The notes beneath the pieces were generated by a model. It was not told the origin of the DNA, did not search any database, and worked only from the letters and a program-made list of their open reading frames with translations. The position numbers were made by a program, and so were the translations under genes. Positions 36,948 to 48,609 of a stretch of 64,000 nucleotides of DNA are shown here, one piece after another (the stretch's first letter is position 1; each line of letters opens with the position of its first letter). Source of the DNA: Capsaspora owczarzaki ATCC 30864. Its lineage: Eukaryota > Opisthokonta > Filasterea. Location: the NCBI RefSeq assembly GCF_000151315.2, contig NW_011887292.1, positions 2,705,181 to 2,769,180 of the forward strand. The letters are read 5' to 3'.

Positions 36948-38230
36948 TCAAGGATAGAGCATCGTGCATTTAGTCAACAGAGTTTGTGGGTTGGGGCGAT
37001 GGGGGAGGGGAAGCGGTACACCGCTGCTCCCGAAGGATGGCGGCAAACACCGCGCTTCATTTTGTTGCGTTTTCAAGCGAAGCCGCCAACGAACTGACCG
37101 GGGGTTACGGGCAACAGGTGCCTCATCCGTGTTCCCAGTGACCGTGCGAGCGCGCCGGGGGCGACCGCGACCGCTGCGAGCAGCGGCGCCACTTCCTGAA
37201 GCAGAGCTCATGAACACCAGAAAATGAGAGACAAAAAAGGTGAAAAGGCAGCTGTAAAAAACGACTGTTCTCCAACTCAACACCCAAAACGGCAAGATAA
37301 GGATTGAAAAGAATTGATGAAAGCGTTTTCCATTCGAGTTGAAAAGGAACAGGTGCGCGATGGGGGTGGTCAAAGAACGCGATTCGATGCGAAACACTTG
37401 CAGTTGCGTGTACGACGTCCCAGTCAGTCCGTGGCTCCTCATCGACATCGTCAGTACCGTCAGTGTACTGCGCTTTGCTATCATCGACAGTAGCAGGCTT
37501 GGCGTCTTGTTCATACCGCTCGAACGACGAATCGAGATTGCTGCGGCTCTCCTTCGAGCCGTCATTCGTCGTCGGCTCTGACGAAGAGCTGGAGAATGTG
37601 TCTTCCAGTTGTGTCAAGTGCATACAAGATTGTTCATTTTAGAACGGGTCTCTGCGGGATAACATGATGACAGCGTTGGGTTCAAGTCTTGCTTTACCGA
37701 ATGGCCATCCAGGGCTTGTCGAGAGGCAGAGGCTTCACTGCGTCCTCAGCCAGAGAAAGGAACCGTGTGTCCGGATGGTGTGCCATCTGCCCAGAAGCAG
37801 GGAGAGGCGATAGGATTGCAGTCATTCGAGCTGTCGACGGGCAAAGGATGAATAGCCTACTGAAAACAGTTGTCCGACCAAAGAGGATCAAACAAGAAAA
37901 ATTCACCGACTCGGCCTTTCTAGAATGTCGATTACTTTTGTTTGGACGCGAGCAGCTGAGTCTACAGTCAGTTGCAACCAGGGTGCTTCCGACATTTTGT
38001 CGACTGCGGTCGAGAATCGCAAACCATCATTGGATTTCGCTGGCTCCCCTCCATCCGTCGCAAGCCAGATTGATTCCATTCCGTCTTGTGGAGTTACAAA
38101 GAGACTGTCCCCGCTATGCCTCCGCGACTCCGAGAATGTTGCTCCAATCGACCCGTTAAATTGTGTGAGCGAGCTTGGAAAAATGCCCAAGCACGTCAAC
38201 CAAAACTCTCTTCTACTTGGAAGCATACAA
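36948..38230 (-). other. Possible unrecognised multi-exon gene or relic
   Basis: Several minus-strand frames with plausible splice sites lie in a row. One (37.90-38.22 kb) has a segment GGEPAKSNDGLRFSTA...APWLQLTVDS that resembles the middle of an F5/8-type C (discoidin) galactose-binding domain. The next is acidic and Ser-rich (37.62-37.40 kb). The last (37.21-36.95 kb) is Arg/Gly-rich with an AT-hook-like SGRGRPRRAR. I could not join these into a convincing protein. The plus strand over 37.69-38.37 kb is also open. Confidence 0.25.
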
Positions 38231-38373
38231 AACCGTGTACTACATGACTATTTCATACCGCCAGTCGTTGGTTTGTTTGCGCTTTATGGTGTCCTTCTTC
38301 CAATCGGGCAGCATCAAGCAGCTCATTCATCGTTTTTGATCCATCCACAAACCAACATCAATGAGTAAGCATG

Positions 38374-38374
<1 letters not shown>

Positions 38375-38431
<57 letters not shown>
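38375..38431. repeat. 57-base T homopolymer
   Basis: An uninterrupted T run lies about 670 bp upstream of eIF4B. Its exact length may be unreliable in any assembly. Confidence 0.9.
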
Positions 38432-38432
<1 letters not shown>

Positions 38433-38826
38433 GCTCTTGGTTTCCTTTGAATGTTGCAATCTGTTGCGCTCGTGCTACTTCACTCGTGTTTGAGTTTGGT
38501 CGCAGTTCGTCCGCGCCTTTCCCCACACACACATCACGCCTGCGACTCGAGCATAATGATCTCGATTGGCTGTTGGATTCGGCTGTTGTGCAGCGCAGTG
38601 CAAAACGCCGGACGGCGGAGTCTGTCTGGGCCAGCTCAAGCAAAAAACTGGACTTTTTTTTTCTTTTTTTTTCTTTTTTTTTTTAATTGAAGTCGCCTTT
38701 TGACTGACAGCAGTCCTCGCCCGACCAGCCATCCCCATGTGGTGAGGCCTGCCACAACTGTCAGTCTCGCGGTCAGAGCCGTGCAAACGTCTGCGATCTG
38801 GCAACCTTGTCTCTCCTTTTTTTTTT

Positions 38827-38858
<32 letters not shown>

Positions 38859-39016
38859 TTAATTTTCTCGCTTCACTTGCTCCGTTGGTGTTGAATTTTG
38901 CAGTCAGAACGGTGTGCGTGCGAGATCGCTCGTGTGTACGCTTCAGGATCACATCGCAAATTGCACGGGCCCTGTTGCCCCGACCAGTCAAAAGTGATCG
39001 CACACCAAAACTCAAC

Positions 39017-39049
<33 letters not shown>

Positions 39050-39100
39050 CTCATGCTGCTCCAAACGCAGGTGGCTCGTTGTGGGCAGCTTCCCGTAGAC
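38432..39100. other. Upstream region of eIF4B
   Basis: An inverted CCAAT context (TCTCGATTGGCTGTTGG) is at 38560-38576. T-rich tracts at 38656-38684 and 38818-38860 and an A run at 39017-39045 follow. A 5' UTR intron ending near 39070 or 39171 is possible. Confidence 0.4.
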
Positions 39101-40801
39101 ATGCCACTGTGCTGCCCGAAGAGCAAAACATGTGCACGTTGCTCATTGCGATTGGCATTCACTCAAAACACAGCGGATTCTGCGCAAGCCGGCGGCAAGA
39201 AGAGCAAGAAGAAGGGACAGACTTTCTCCCTTCACAGCTTCAACGCGGCCCCTTCTGGCAGCTGGGCCGACGACGAGGAGAGCGAGTACATCCCTGCTGC
39301 TGCCGCCCCCAGCGGCCCATCATCAGGCTCGGCCATCCCAACAGGACCGGCCCGCGGTGCCTCCTCCGACTGTAAGGAAACAGCTCTTTGATGGATTTGC
39401 GTCCATTGCTGTTTTTTTGCGCACACACTCATCCCTCTCTTCTCTGGCTGTTTGGATTGGCTTTGCGCGCTTGTTGCTTCAACAAAGCATACGGCGGTGA
39501 TCGCGGCGGTGACCGTTCCTACGGCGGCGATCGCGGCAGTGATCGCTACGGCGGCGACCGCGGTGGTGATCGCTATGGCGGCGACCGTAGTGATCGCTAC
39601 GGCGGCGACCGCGGTGGTGATCGCTATGGCGGCGACCGTAGTGATCGCTATGGCGGTGATCGCGGCGGTGACCGTTCCTACGGTGGCGACCGTGGTGGTG
39701 ATCGCTATGGTGGCGACCGCCGCCAGGACCGCCCTCGCGAAGACCGCCCTCGCAACGACGACCGCGAGCCGCGCCCAATTCCCACTCAACCCCCGTTCAT
39801 TGCCTATGTGGGCAACTTGCCGTTCGATGCCAACAGGGACGACATTGCCGACTTTTTCCGCGACCTGAACATCAAGGAGACCCGCATCCTGGGCCCTCGC
39901 GAAGGCGAACAGCGTCCTCGCGGCATTGCTTACGTCGAGTTTGGTGATGCCAACGATCTTGTTGCCGCAATTGATCGCCAAGGCCAAGAGCTCCATGGTC
40001 GCCAGCTGCGCATCAACGTTGCTGAAGGCCAGCGCTCAAACAACGCCAGCGGCAGCAGCAGCCGCGGTGGCTTCCGCAACGATCGTGCCGCTCCCGAAGA
40101 TGCCAAGTTCACCACGGGCTGGCGTAACGAGAACTATACCCCACAGGCCCCGATGGATCGTCCCGAGCGATCGGACCGCGGCGATCGTGGAGAGCGCTCG
40201 GACTATGGCTTTGGCTCGCGCAACCGCGACAGCCGTGACCGTCGTGACGATCGTCGCGACGACCGCCGAGATGACCGTCGTACGTTGATCAAGAAAGAAA
40301 GAGAGAGAGATATACTTTTACATTTGCTTTTGTTGCGATCTGGCCGCTCTGAGATTGGCTTTTAATTCACTGCTGATGTTGTTTTTTGCGTGCTTTTCAC
40401 CTCCTCCTCTAGCCGCCACCCGCGCCCCTCTGAACTTGGCGCCTCGCACTCGCACTGAGGAAGCTGCCCCTTCGTCAGACGCATCGAGCGAGCCCAAGCG
40501 TGCCGCTTCGTCAAACCCGTTCGGCGCCGCTCGCCCCGTCAACACGAACGCCAAGGAGCTTGAAATTGCCGCGCGCCTCGAGCAGATGCGCATCGAGGAA
40601 GCCAAGAATGCGCCCCCGCGACAAGACAACCGCGATCGTCCCTTCAGCGGCCGCGACCGTCCTCCCCGTGATGGCGACCGTCCTCCCCGCGATGGCGACC
40701 GTCCTCCCCGCGAGCGCGACAACCGCGACAACCGCGGTCCACGACGGGACAACAACGGTCCGCGTGCTCCCGTTGATGCTGCCGCTGAGGCCTCTTCTTA
40801 A
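39101..40801 (+). CDS. EIF4B: Translation initiation factor eIF4B-like RRM protein (3 exons)
   Basis: eIF4B stimulates the eIF4A helicase during mRNA scanning. Exons 39101-39371, 39488-40279 and 40413-40801 join in frame to 483 aa. The N-terminal [18 protein letters not shown] and SWADDEES match the start of animal eIF4B. An RRM follows ([19 protein letters not shown] with RNP2, [13 protein letters not shown] with RNP1). Between them lies a run of YGGDRGGDR repeats, and Arg/Asp repeats follow the RRM (DRRDDRRDD), then APLNLAPRT and DGDRPPR repeats. In animal eIF4B the DRYG repeats come after the RRM. The true start may instead be a small upstream exon joined at 39172. Confidence 0.9.
39488..39720 (+). 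repeat. YGGDRGGDR coding repeats in eIF4B
   Basis: About twelve imperfect 21-27-bp units (GGCGGCGACCGCGGTGGTGA type) encode Tyr-Gly-Gly-Asp-Arg repeats. They keep frame and differ mainly at third positions. Confidence 0.85.
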
Positions 40802-41148
40802 CGCTCCACACCACCACCACCACCACCACCACCCCCAACGTACTGTTCGTGGCTTGCCATCCTTGGATTTGAGTTGCTTGCTTTGGTATTGTTTTGCAGG
40901 CTGTGAGGAGTGTGTACCGCGAACGAAGTTGAATCCGGACTTTTGTTGAATGTTGTTTGTTGATTGTGTTCTTCTTGCTTCTCATCTTCGTTTCATCTCC
41001 CCTCCTCTTTGGGAGCTCGACTGCTTCTCGGGTCGAGGGAGTGACCCAACAATACAAAGAAAAATATTCCACCGTTTGACTTGGTGATTTTGTGGTGGCA
41101 CAATGCCGATCTGATCGCTTGTTTTCCTTATTTGATTTTATTTATTTT
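40802..41148. other. Convergent spacer between eIF4B and the RUN gene
   Basis: This 347-bp gap contains a CAC run at 40811-40833 and, near 41137-41152, reverse-strand AATAAA-like signals. No gene seen. Confidence 0.5.
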
Positions 41149-43361
41149 TTATTCGTCATTTTCAAACGTGTGGCTGGTCCGCGTCGCATAGGATGGAAGA
41201 CGATTGCTTTGAATTGCGCCATGGCTGCGTGGATTAGCGCTCGCTAGCACTCGCTTGGCAACGTCATCGCCGAGATGTCTTCGAAGCTCTGTGAGAAGTG
41301 TTTGCGCCTGAGTCCGCTCGCTTTCCGCTTGACTGCGCAACGTGTAAACTTCGGTGCGAAGTTTATCGGCCTGCGTCTCGGCCACACGTCGAAGCATGGA
41401 CTCGCTCTCGAGAGCGCTCTCTTTGGTTCTCAAGAGCTGTTCAATATACGACTTTTGCTCTTGCAAGACCCGCGTTTGTCTCTGCAGCGCATCGATTTGC
41501 GCAAGTAGCCCTTCGCGACTGACTGCGGCTGCAACTGGCGATGTAGCTGTAAACGGCACGGTCGCGGAAAAAGAGGCCACAGTGGAAGAGGACACTTGTG
41601 GCGCTAGATTGGCTGCCGATGTCGGAGGAGAAGCCGGTGGATTTCTCCACACCGATCTGTTGAAGAGGGTGAGAGAGCAAGTGAGCAAGTGAGCAGTGCT
41701 GGGTTCTCTCATTGCCAAACACAGCCCAGCAAACAGCTGCGACAAGGATGAGAGCGTACGACACGGGAAAGCGTTGTTCACTCTGTTTGGCATCCTCAAG
41801 TGCTGAATCGGTTCTCGTGCTTGCCGTCATCAGCAGGAGAGTGCCAAAGTCTATTGGCTGCTCTGTTGGATCATCCATTTGTGTGCCTTTGATGCAAAAG
41901 ATGAAATCTATGACGTTCAACCCGACCAACGAGCCGATGATTAAAAGCGACTCTTCCTCGCCGCGCAACAATGCCTCCCGCTCGTAGTACTCTCTACAGC
42001 AACAGCAAGGATGTTTTTCGTTCAATGTTGATCGGGGGGAAAGTGAGCATCCTCCAGAGCGCATAGCAAACTCGACGACAAAGACCAAGCGTTCCCCCCT
42101 ACCCGAGCCGTTCTGGATTCTGGAGAACAAACTGGAGATACTCGGCCAGACGCTTTTCCATCAAGGCCATGCGGATGAACACGCGAGACTTGCCCCTGGG
42201 GCTTTTGCAGTACGACTCGATGGCAGTCACAACTGGCCGAAGACGGCTGACGACAAGCGCGCTTTTTCGGCGATTGTCGGCAGCAGCCAGCTCGAGGACG
42301 TCCCAGAATTCACAATGACGAGAGGAAATCCATCCCTTTTTCGGCGCTACAAGCATATTCATTCGGCTCATCGTTAGTGTGGCTGTGGCATCAACCCGTC
42401 TGGAGCTTTGATTTTTTGTTGTTGTTTTTTCGTTTTTTTTTTTTTTTTTTTTTTTTTTTTTGTTTTTGGAGGGGTAACATGCAACTTACGCTTGAGGCCA
42501 TGGTAAAGAATTTTCTCGAGGATGAGACAGAACTGTTGCACGCCTATGCTGGTGTCGTCCAAACTCGATCCATTATGTGCAGCATGGCTCAGCACCGATT
42601 GGACGGAAGCTTTAAACGCAGCAAGCAGGTTTCGGCGATCGACGAGTCGTGCGGCCTCCGCAACAGCTGCCAAACAAACAAGCAAACAAACAAACAAACA
42701 AGCAAGCAAACAGACGCACGTACACACCGTCAGAACCGAACAATAACCACCACCCACGAGCAGGGAAACGGGGTTGAAGTGCAAATCATCCGAGAAACAC
42801 GCTCAAAAAACAACACACCCTACCTCGGCCGTATTCATCGACGCTGGTCAGATTGAGCGCTGTGGACACGAGCGCTGTCGAGGAGGACGGCGGTGCCAAT
42901 CCGAGCGACATTGACATGGCGGCTGCGTGCGTTCGCCCGGCGGGAGACAGCGGTGCGAACGGCTCGCTGTAGCCGTGCTGCTGCTGCTGCTGCTGCTGTT
43001 GTTGTTGTTGCAAGGATGTCATGTCTGGTGTCAGCGTCGGGCTCGTGGATGCAGGGGATGACGTGAATGAGGAGTTGGACGTCGAGTACGGCGAAGCGCC
43101 ATTCGCAGCCCGAGCGGCAGCACCTCGCGACGACAACGACGAGAGCGGCGATCCGGCGTCGTGCCGCGGGTGTCCTTGACCATGGCCATGCTGCTGATGG
43201 TACGGAGAGGCGAGCGGCGGTGGGGTTGGTCCGAGCGCAGTCAGGCTGCTTTGGCTCCCATGCTGACCCAGCACTGCAGGCCCAGCCGCTGCAGACGAAA
43301 TGGACGTGTTGAGCGCGTCGATCAAGCGATCGCTCAGAATGTCCTCTTGCTCGATATTCAT
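41149..43361 (-). CDS. RUN-domain protein with C-terminal coiled coil, RUNDC3-like (5 exons)
   Basis: RUN domains bind Rap/Rab-type small GTPases and motors in membrane traffic. Exons 43361-42824, 42666-42490, 42346-42103, 41993-41760 and 41656-41149 join in frame to 566 aa. The N-terminus is Ser/Gly/His-rich with a poly-Gln run. The RUN domain (about 185-360) shows VDRRNLLAAFKASVQSVL, FCLILEKILYHGLK, FWDVLELA, FIRMALMEKRLAEYL and the closing VGLNVIDFIFCIKG. A coiled coil of about 100 residues follows. RUN then coiled coil is the RUNDC3 (Rap2-interacting) order. A hydrophobic stretch read through at 41.70-41.76 kb is best taken as intron. Confidence 0.82.
42980..43012 (-). repeat. CAG/CAA tract coding poly-Gln in the RUN gene
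   Basis: About eleven consecutive glutamine codons lie in the disordered N-terminal region. Confidence 0.85.
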
Positions 43362-43608
43362 TTTGGGTATTTTTTTTTTTTTTTTTAAGGGGGGGGAGGG
43401 GCAAGGCTTTTGTTTGTAGCCCCAACGCGCTGGTCTCGAGGAAGGAAGACTGGCGGCGATTGAAAATCTCAATGCTCAATGCAAACGCCACTCAACATTG
43501 GGCTCTTTTGTATGAAAGTAGAAAGGTGTTGGATTTGTTTGAGATTTCCAGTCTATATTTTTGTTTTCTTTTGAATTATTGATCTTTGTTTCTGAGTGTG
43601 CTCCGACA
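43362..43608. promoter_or_regulatory. Divergent promoter between the RUN gene and ClpB
   Basis: The two genes start apart across 247 bp. A T run of 14 bases and a G run lie near the RUN start. Confidence 0.45.
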
Positions 43609-46600
43609 ATGCAATCAGCACTTCGCGCAACTTCAACGCTTGGCAAAGCGCACGCTTCGCTGAGGCCGTACAACAACCGCTGGATGCTCAGCTTCAGCAC
43701 CATCGCCCACCAAGCCATCGCTGCTGCTGCTGCTGCTGCTGCTGCTACAACTACTACTACCACTACTACTGCTGCTGCTGCTGGTGCTGCGCCTGCGTCC
43801 AAGGGTGTCCCGGCAATGTCGCGCACCATTCGCGCGTTCGCAGCCAAGACAATTGGTAAGTGCTGCGCTTGCGACTCGCCGCTTTGACGCTTCCCGCTGT
43901 CGTTCTGGGCATTTATTGGCGTTGCATTGGAATAGTGCAGATCGACTTGCTTCGGTCTCGCTGCATCGAGGGTATGATGTGCTGTGTGAGGTTTGGACTT
44001 GGCGTTCTGGAACGTTCTTTTTGTTTTTTTGGCTCCATTCAATCTGTCGCCAATTTGACGCGCTTCGAGCGTTTCACTTTTCACACTGCTTGTCACCTTC
44101 TTGCAAGCGTGTCACCGGTATTTCATCCGAATGCAACTGCGACAGTGAACGAGCAGCTCAAGTTCCTGGTCGCGAGAGATTGGCGGTCGCTCACCTGGTT
44201 GCTTGCGTTCGCACAAATCTCAGAAATGCCGACATTGCCCAAGTCCCACATCTTGGGTGTCCCGACGGCCTCATTTTCATCGCGTGCCGGCAGGGCTAGT
44301 CAACAACAACCAGAGCCGTGGGTCAACCCCCAAGCAATGCCAAAGGGCGAAGCGCTCAAAAAGTACGGCGTTGATCTCACCCAGCGAGCCGCGGAAGGCA
44401 AGCTGGATCCAGTCATCGGTACGTGTCTGGCACATTGCGCTACTTGAAAGGGTTGGTGGTCGTTGTGCTGGAAAAAGAAATTGGCGTGTGGGGGAACCGA
44501 CCATTGTCGCTCAATGTCGCTTTGCCGAACCGATGCTCCCCATTGTCACTGCGCACAGGTCGCGATGAAGAAATCCGAAGGACCATTCAAGGCAAGTGGT
44601 TCTGGCATATTTTGACTCGAGTCGGAGTGAGGTGGAGCATGAACTGACGGGCGCTTTTGCTCTTGTTTCCAAATTCAAATTGATTGCAGTTCTGAGTCGT
44701 CGCACGAAAAACAATCCAGTTCTCATTGGCGAGCCAGGTAATCGCTTTTGGCTCGGCTTTCTACTCGCTTCTTAAAAGCGATGGGGTGTGTGGGGGGGAG
44801 GAGCGGGGAAGGGTTGAAGCCAAAACATGCACTGTTTGTTTTCTTGTTGGCTCAAATGGTTGCTGCCGTATCCTTTTTCAGGCGTTGGTAAAACGGCTAT
44901 CGCCGAGGGCCTGGCGCATCGCATCGTTGACGGTGATGTCCCTGATTCCGTGAAGAACAAGCGAGTCATCACGCTCGATTTGTGTATGTTTTTTAGCGTC
45001 GCATTGCGACATGTTGTCAACGAATGTCCCACCTTTGCTCGTCATCCTCTCACTGGTTTTCGGTATTTTTTTTTTTGGGGGGGGGGGTTGCTGTTCTGGA
45101 CAGCTGCGCTCATCGCTGGAGCCAAGTTCCGAGGCGAGTTTGAAGAGCGCCTGAAGGCCGTGCTGCGTGACGTGGAAGAATCCAAGGGCAATCTGATTTT
45201 GTTTATCGACGAATTGCACACTCTCCTTGGTATGTCGTTGTTATTTTCGTTTCTAGCCGTACTGTAGTCATCTGCCACAGAGGTACTTTTGACAATGGTG
45301 GTTCACTGCGTTTGCGCTTTGTCTGGTGCTTTGTCTGGTGGGATCCAGGTCTTGGCAAATCCGAGGGCAGTATGGACGCGTCAAACATGCTCAAGCCTGC
45401 GTTGGCTCGAGGCGATCTCCATCTCTGTGGTATGCCCTTTTGGAGAGCAGTGGTGGTTGTTGTAGGGTGAGGCGTCCCTTGGCGCACATCTTTGCTGAAT
45501 GATTGACCTCTTTTTGGTTTTTTTGGGTTTTTTTTTCTTTTGGGGGGGGGGTGTCAGGTGCTACAACCCTCGACGAGTATCGCAAGTACATCGAGAAGGA
45601 CGCTGCTCTTGCTCGTCGCTTCCAGCCTGTGATTGTCCGCGAGCCATCAGTCGAGGATTGCATTTCCATTCTACGTGGCTGTGAGTCGACAAACGTTCAC
45701 TTCCTGGATGATGCACCAACCCCAATCCCAGTTGTTCTCATTCCTTCTCCGTTTGTTTGGCGACGACTTGCACACCAGTGAAAGAAAAGTATGAGGTGCA
45801 CCACGGCGTTCGTATCACCGACTCGGCCCTCGTCAGCGCAGCCGTGTACTCCCAGCGGTACATTACCGATCGCTTCCTACCAGACAAGGCAATTGATTTG
45901 GTGGACGAGGCCGCCTCTCGTCTGCGTCTCCAGCAAGAGAGCAAGCCCGAGCCTCTCGAGCAGCTCGATCACTCCATCATCACGCTCAAGATTGAACTTG
46001 AGGCGCTCAAAAAGGAGACGGACGACTCATCGCGCGAGCGCTTTTCCAAGGTCAAAAAAGAGTTGGAGGACAAGGAGGCCGAAGCCAAGCGCTTGGAGGA
46101 AGCTTGGAAGCTCGAAAAGTAAGAGACGCAGCACTGGCTATCGATGACGTGCAAGTCTGTTGCTTTTGCCTGACTCGTGATAATTTGCATTGTTGTATCT
46201 GACAGATCGCGACTGGAAGATCAAACCAAGGCCCGAGCACAGCTGGACGCCGCTCGCATCGAAGTTGAGCAGGCGGCTCGTCGCGGGCAGCTCGCCAGGG
46301 CAAGTGAGCTCAAATATGGCGTCATTCCGCAACTGGAGGCACAACTTGCCGCAGAAGAGTTCAGTCCCAGCCCTGTTCGGTGCATCTTGTTGTCGTTTGA
46401 GTCGCTCACGACCGCACTTGTGTGGATTGTTCTGAAATCAGAGGCGGGGCGAAGAAAAAGAAAGGTCCGAGGCTTGTTTCCCACTCTGTCACTTCGGATG
46501 ACATTGCCCTGGTGATTTCCCGAATGACTGGCATTCCCGTGCATGTAGGTGCTTTTGTGGGCGGTTGTGTTGGCATTTTGACCAAAGGTTGTCTCGCTCG

Positions 46601-47612
46601 GACTTGTTGGTCTGATTTCGCTTTGATTTGATGCTGCCTCGAACCCTCTAGGCCTTGTTGCAAGGCGAAAAGGACAAGCTGCTCCGACTTGAAACAGCTC
46701 TCGAGCAGCGCGTGGTCGGCCAGAATGAGGCTGTTGTGTCGATTGCTGATGCAGTCCGCCTCAGCCGCGCCGGATTGCAAGCCAGAAACCGCCCAATCGC
46801 CTCGTTCTTGTTCCTTGGTCCCACCGGCGTTGGCAAAACTGAGCTGTGCAAGGCCTTGTCTCAGGTCAGGAGCAAAACAAAACCGTACAAACGAAGGATT
46901 TCGAGTGAAAACTCTCGACTGACTTTTGGTGATTTGTTTTTGTTGTTGTTGTTTTTGTTGTTGTTGCTTTTGTTGTTGCTTTTGTTGTTTTCGTTTCTTT
47001 GGTCCTACGGAACAGTTCCTGTTCAACACTGAGGCGGCCCTTATCCGTGTTGATATGAGCGAGTACATGGAAAAGTTCTCAATCAGTCGCTTGATTGGCT
47101 CGCCGCCCGGCTATGTGGGCTATGAAGAGGGCGGCACACTGACCGAAGCGGTTCGCCGTCGTCCGTACTCGGTCGTTCTGTTTGACGAGTTTGAAAAGGC
47201 GCATCGCGAGGTACGAATTGATTGCCGGCAAATCGTGAATGTTTACAATGGTCGATTGGCCACAATGCTCACCTCTGGGTGTTGTTCCTGACGTCTTCAG
47301 GTCAGCAATTTGCTCTTGCAAGTGTTGGATGACGGCCACCTCACGGACAGCCAAGGACGCAAAGTTGATTTCCGAAACACTGTCATCATCATGACGAGCA
47401 ACATTGGTGCCAAGCGACTGGCGGTGCTTCCGGATGTAAGTGTACCTGTCCGTCTTTGATTTGGGGCTAAGCAAGAAACAATCGGAACTCAATCATTGGG
47501 AAACAACCAACGCAGGACGTCAGCTCATCCGTGGCGCGAGACGAAGTCATGGCTGAAGTCCGCCATCATCTTTCGCCTGGTACGTCGTGGTTGCAGCAAG
47601 TCGTCAGGCTTT

Positions 47613-47674
<62 letters not shown>

Positions 47675-48319
47675 GCAAGACGCTCAAATGCTGGTCTTGT
47701 TCTCCTTCTGCAGAATTCATCAACCGCATCGACGAAGTCATTCTTTTCAACCGCCTCAGCCGCCGCAACATGGCCAACATTGTGCAGGTTCGCCTCAAGG
47801 GTATGTTACGCGTTTTGCCGATGTGATTCGGATTTGAAGGTTCAAGGCGGACCAAGAGGTTTTTCTCACCAACACCTTCTGTTTGTGCCTTGGTAGAACT
47901 TCAAGCCCGTGTCGATGACAAGAAGATGAAGCTCAACATGACTCCTGCTGCTCTGGAATGGCTTGCTGATGCTGGCTATGGTATGTTCCGTTCTCGCGTT
48001 GCCGGCGATTTTTTTTTCTTCTTCTTCTTCTTCTTTGTTGGTGAGGTGACAACTCAGCCTGAACCTGCTATTTGTGATTTTGATACTTGTTATTTTCCTT
48101 GTTTTACGTCCAGATCCCGTGTACGGCGCACGCCCACTCAATCGCTTGATTCAGAAGCAAGTCATGAACCCGCTCGCTCGCAGCGTGTTGGACGGAGCCA
48201 TTCGAGAAGGCGAGCAGGTCACCGTCGACGTTGCAACTGACGGCCTGATTGTCAAGCCCAACCATCAGGTGTCTCGCGATGGGCACCGCTTGGCGCTTGA
48301 CGATGAAGAGGATGAATGA
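43609..48319 (+). CDS. HSP78: Mitochondrial ClpB/Hsp78 disaggregase (18 exons)
   Basis: This AAA+ hexamer extracts proteins from aggregates in the mitochondrial matrix. Eighteen exons (43609-43855, 44146-44418, 44559-44591, 44690-44737, 44882-44983, 45104-45229, 45349-45429, 45558-45680, 45779-46118, 46206-46358, 46442-46544, 46652-46864, 47016-47210, 47301-47435, 47516-47579, 47714-47800, 47897-47980, 48114-48319) close in frame at 870 aa. Visible are an Arg/Ala-rich presequence, AAA1 ([19 protein letters not shown]), the coiled-coil M domain, AAA2 ([20 protein letters not shown]) and DPVYGARPL. The Clp N-domain is missing, as in yeast Hsp78. The third intron starts with GC (CAAG|GCAAGT). 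The start of exon 2 could also be at 44224, and the donor of exon 10 is weak. Confidence 0.93.
47620..47673. repeat. GT dinucleotide microsatellite in a ClpB intron
   Basis: About 27 GT units fill the intron between exons 15 and 16. Confidence 0.95.
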
Positions 48320-48609
48320 ACAGAGTGGTTTTTGTTTTTGTTTTTGATACACCTGAAACGCTTCTTTCGTCCACACTTATGCGTCGCATTTCCTTCGCAC
48401 TCTGCGCTGTGCTTGGGTTTCATTGATTTATAAAGTTTTGCAAATACCAAGGGAGAACACTGTGTTTGTAATGTTGCCAATGTACAAAAAGGGACATTCA
48501 TGACAAAGAAACGCCCACCGCTCTTTTCCGAGATCAAAGACGGGCCAGTCACGCCGACACTATGCAGCAAAACAAAAAAGAAGGGACGAGGAGCCTCGAC
48601 ACCATGCGT

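Noticed and set aside
37689-38368. Plus-strand ORFs over the discoidin-like segment
   Set aside because: The minus strand has the only domain-like pattern. I left both strands unassigned rather than call a plus-strand gene.
41690-41760. Hydrophobic segment that looks like a transmembrane helix in the RUN gene
   Set aside because: It lies between a GTACGC donor and a CAACAG acceptor that restore frame to the coiled coil, so it is taken as intron.
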